Both the position numbers and the translations under genes were made by a program. Below, in pieces: positions 6,125-7,537 of a DNA stretch of 7,537 nucleotides (the first letter of the stretch is position 1; each line of letters opens with the position of its first letter). The notes below the pieces were generated by a model. The model did not search any database and had not been told where the DNA came from. It saw nothing but the letters and a program-made list of their open reading frames with translations. The stretch spans positions 1 through 7,537 of the forward strand of contig CAJUDU010000095.1 in assembly GCA_910584935.1 (NCBI GenBank), written 5' to 3'. This DNA is from an uncultured Butyricicoccus sp. (GTDB lineage: Bacteria > Bacillota > Clostridia > Oscillospirales > Butyricicoccaceae).

Positions 6125-6478
6125 TTGTTTAAGGGGAAAATCAACGAATTTTCTGCAATAAAGCTGTTAAACGGCGAAAATGGCTATCTGGTCTATGCAG
6201 GCAGAGCCATGTCCCCCATCATTAAAGATAAGCAAAGTGTTTATGTTCAGCATATAAAACCCAACACAGTTTTTCATGTTGGGGATATTGTGTTCTGCCA
6301 GGTAAAAGGTATTTATTATGTGCGCAAAATCAGCGCAATCAAAAATTCGCGTTACCTGATTGCTGCCAGCAACGGGAAAACTTACGGCTGGATAGGCAGG
6401 AAGGATATCTTCGGAAGAATCAAACTGACACGGAAAGGTGTTCGAGTGGTTGAAGAAAACCGTCTTGAAAACGGCTGA
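6125..6478 (+). CDS. S24/S26-peptidase-like protein lacking the catalytic serine, lying between two tRNA genes
   Basis: The frame is 117 aa from a TTG start at 6125, with AGAAAGGA at 6106-6113 as a somewhat distant site; no ATG precedes the conserved domain, so the start is uncertain. Residues ~20-100 follow the S24/S26 (LexA/signal-peptidase-like) pattern: GRAMSP at 26-31, VGDIVFC at 52-58, YYVRKI at 64-69, ASNGKTYGWI and IFGRI at ~81-99. Active members have GxSMxP; here Ala28 replaces the nucleophilic Ser, so proteolysis is unlikely unless Ser30 substitutes. Residues 103-117 are encoded by the 5' half of the tRNA-Ser gene. RNase P cleavage at 6432 would remove the stop codon. It may be a decayed gene or a non-catalytic binding protein. 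Confidence 0.6.
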   Translation: MFKGKINEFSAIKLLNGENGYLVYAGRAMSPIIKDKQSVYVQHIKPNTVFHVGDIVFCQVKGIYYVRKISAIKNSRYLIAASNGKTYGWIGRKDIFGRIKLTRKGVRVVEENRLENG

Positions 6479-6519
6479 TGGGATTCCATCCGTGGGTTCA
6501 AATCCCACCCTTTCCGCCA
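6432..6519 (+). tRNA. tRNA-Ser(UGA)
   Basis: Acceptor GGAAAGG (6432-6438) pairs with CCTTTCC (6509-6515), followed by discriminator G and encoded CCA (6517-6519). The anticodon loop CTTGAAA carries TGA at 6466-6468. The long variable arm (GATGGGATTCCATC) and GGTTCAAATCC T-arm fit class II tRNA-Ser. Length 88. The outermost anticodon-stem pair is an A-C mismatch, the only visible flaw. The 5' 47 bases overlap the S24-like reading frame on the same strand. Confidence 0.95.
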
Positions 6520-6522
6520 TGC

Positions 6523-6558
6523 AGCAGCCAGGGCTTATGCCTTGGCTGCTATTTTTTT
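6523..6558 (+). terminator. Intrinsic terminator after tRNA-Ser
   Basis: AGCAGCCAGGG (6523-6533), a 6-base loop, CCTTGGCTGCT (6540-6550) with one G-U pair, then A and seven T (6552-6558). It starts 4 bases after the tRNA CCA end and closes the tRNA-Leu / S24-like / tRNA-Ser unit. Confidence 0.93.
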
Positions 6559-6582
6559 GCCGACAGCACAATCAAAACGATA

Positions 6583-6610
6583 ATAAAGGCAGCACCCTTC
6601 GCATATAATA
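6583..6610 (+). promoter_or_regulatory. Promoter-like element upstream of the last gene
   Basis: ATAA (6583-6586), a 15-base spacer, then CATATAATA (6602-6610) including TATAAT. It lies just after the tRNA-Ser terminator and ~48 bases before the ATG at 6658. Same layout and spacing as the element at 1848-1875. Confidence 0.55.
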
Positions 6611-6657
6611 AAGCGTCAGTAAAAAGCAAAGATAAAACAAGAAAGTGGTGACATAAA

Positions 6658-7437
6658 ATGTATTTTATTTTCAACAAGCATCTATCATCTTTTTATGGTA
6701 TGGGGAATGTATGGATTCCCAAATCCAGGGCAAAGGTCAATCAGAATGCGCTGTGTGTCTTTGCGGATATGTATGAGGCAAAAGAATGCTGCCTCAGCGG
6801 GGGACTGCGCGGTTCCGGCATTATGATTTTGAACGAGAAATCAGCCAAAACCAAGCTCGGCGTAAAGAAAATTTCCTCAAAAGTACATCCGAACTGGAGA
6901 ATGAACATGGGATTGGTAAGTGATGAGGAACCTCCGAAAACTGAAACTGAAGAGAATGCAGAGCGTAATGACTGTAGTGCATATGAAGACTATCTGGATA
7001 ATGCAATCCATGAAAAGAAAACCATGCCATTGTATTTGCGTGATGAACTGCCGGAAGGTACATTGAATTCCGCCCTTATTCAGGACACTTTGAAATTCAT
7101 TGAAACTGCAAAAGATATCCTGGATAAATGGAATGACCGGATGGCGCATATTGAACAAGAAATCCGCACTTATGAGCTGCGCACTTCGGATGAACTGCAT
7201 TTGCTGGAATTTTCAGCGGACTTGTCGCAGGATGAAATGCGAGAATGTGCGGAGCGGTTGCAGCAAATCCGAGTTGAACGGCGGATTACCAAAAATGAAC
7301 GGTATGTTGGCGATATGCTGCTGCCGCTGCTGAACGATGGGATCAGCACAGAAAAGCTGCAGCATTTGGAGAAAAACATCTTTGAAATGCAGACACGCCA
7401 ATACCGCATCCGCGTGCCGGAACAATTCGGGAAATGA
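6658..7437 (+). CDS. Hypothetical 259-aa helical protein ending inside the inverted repeat
   Basis: I do not recognise this protein with confidence. ATG 6658 is preceded by a weak site (GAAAGTGGTGA). Residues ~1-80 are mixed and include a Cys-rich segment (CC at 44-45) and a Gly-rich turn (GGLRGSG). Residues ~90-110 are acidic linker. Residues ~100-235 are strongly helical and charged, probably coiled-coil, with DYLDNAIHE, PLYLRDELPEGTL and IRVERRITKNERY as notable segments. No signal peptide or membrane helix is seen. The gene is monocistronic, with its own promoter-like element. Its TGA stop lies two bases inside the right inverted repeat, and no terminator hairpin follows within the window. 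Phage- or element-associated accessory proteins often look like this, but that is only a resemblance. Confidence 0.7.
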   Translation: MYFIFNKHLSSFYGMGNVWIPKSRAKVNQNALCVFADMYEAKECCLSGGLRGSGIMILNEKSAKTKLGVKKISSKVHPNWRMNMGLVSDEEPPKTETEENAERNDCSAYEDYLDNAIHEKKTMPLYLRDELPEGTLNSALIQDTLKFIETAKDILDKWNDRMAHIEQEIRTYELRTSDELHLLEFSADLSQDEMRECAERLQQIRVERRITKNERYVGDMLLPLLNDGISTEKLQHLEKNIFEMQTRQYRIRVPEQFGK

Positions 7438-7487
7438 TGTTGTCAATATCAGTTGACATATTAAAGTCAAAAATCTGCAAGATCTAA
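7434..7487 (-). repeat. Right copy of 54-bp perfect inverted repeat
   Basis: Exact reverse complement of 1-54, with GTCAA at 7442-7446, TTGAC at 7453-7457 and GTCAA at 7466-7470. It starts at the very end of the last gene, so that gene's TGA stop (7435-7437) lies inside the repeat. The bases just outside (7488 onward) cannot be compared with the left flank, so target-site duplication or further repeat extension cannot be tested here. Confidence 0.95.
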
Positions 7488-7537
7488 GCCTTGTTTGAAA
7501 AATAAATATTGCACAAATGATAAACAAGTGTAAAATA

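Noticed and set aside
6167..6571. Minus-strand 134-aa frame with a VGFEPTDG segment
   Set aside because: Antisense to tRNA-Ser and the S24-like gene; the segment is the complement of the tRNA T-arm and variable arm, not a protein family.
7213..7527. Minus-strand frame crossing the right repeat, as a possible inversion-switched C-terminus
   Set aside because: It is the antisense shadow of the last gene with no ribosome binding site; only the repeat-encoded residues match the left frame.

Overview
The window looks like accessory DNA from a low-to-mid GC, spore-forming-type Firmicute, most likely a gut clostridium (Oscillospiraceae/Ruminococcaceae or Lachnospiraceae-like). The support is strong purine-rich ribosome binding sites, intrinsic hairpin-plus-T terminators, tRNA genes with an encoded CCA, and families common in Clostridia (DUF4358-like, DUF5780-like, SseB-like). 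The taxon is inferred. No transposase, recombinase, relaxase or replication gene is visible.

Layout. A perfect 54-bp inverted repeat encloses nearly everything, with copies at 1-54 and 7434-7487. Positions 55-548 hold no convincing gene but contain several dyads. A two-gene unit follows on the plus strand: a zinc-ribbon protein with a degenerate DnaQ/DEDDh exonuclease fold (549-1463) and an unrecognised 112-aa protein (1453-1791), closed by a strong terminator. A four-gene plus-strand operon comes next: a 101-aa unknown protein (1933-2238), a two-helix VirB2/Maff2-like membrane protein (2258-2527), a membrane-anchored protein with an SseB-like N-terminus and a DUF5780-like C-terminus (2539-4278), and a membrane-anchored DUF4358-like protein (4295-5029). 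A bidirectional terminator at 5033-5063 separates this operon from a convergent type II toxin-antitoxin pair on the minus strand (PIN/VapC toxin 5071-5502, Phd/YefM antitoxin 5499-5714), which has a clear promoter and operator.

The right part carries a tRNA-Leu(UAA), a small S24/S26-peptidase-like ORF lacking the usual catalytic Ser, and a tRNA-Ser(UGA) that overlaps the 3' end of that ORF, followed by a terminator. The last gene (6658-7437) is a helical unknown whose stop codon lies inside the right inverted repeat.

How it may work together (inference): the 2258-5029 genes look like an envelope-associated set of one pilin-like small protein and two single-pass proteins with large domains on either side of the membrane. 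The toxin-antitoxin pair would stabilise the segment. Three transcription units share a near-identical promoter-like element, ATAA-N14/15-CATATAATA, which suggests common regulation. The inverted repeats could make the 7.4-kb block invertible, or be ends of a mobile unit. The sequence alone cannot distinguish these.
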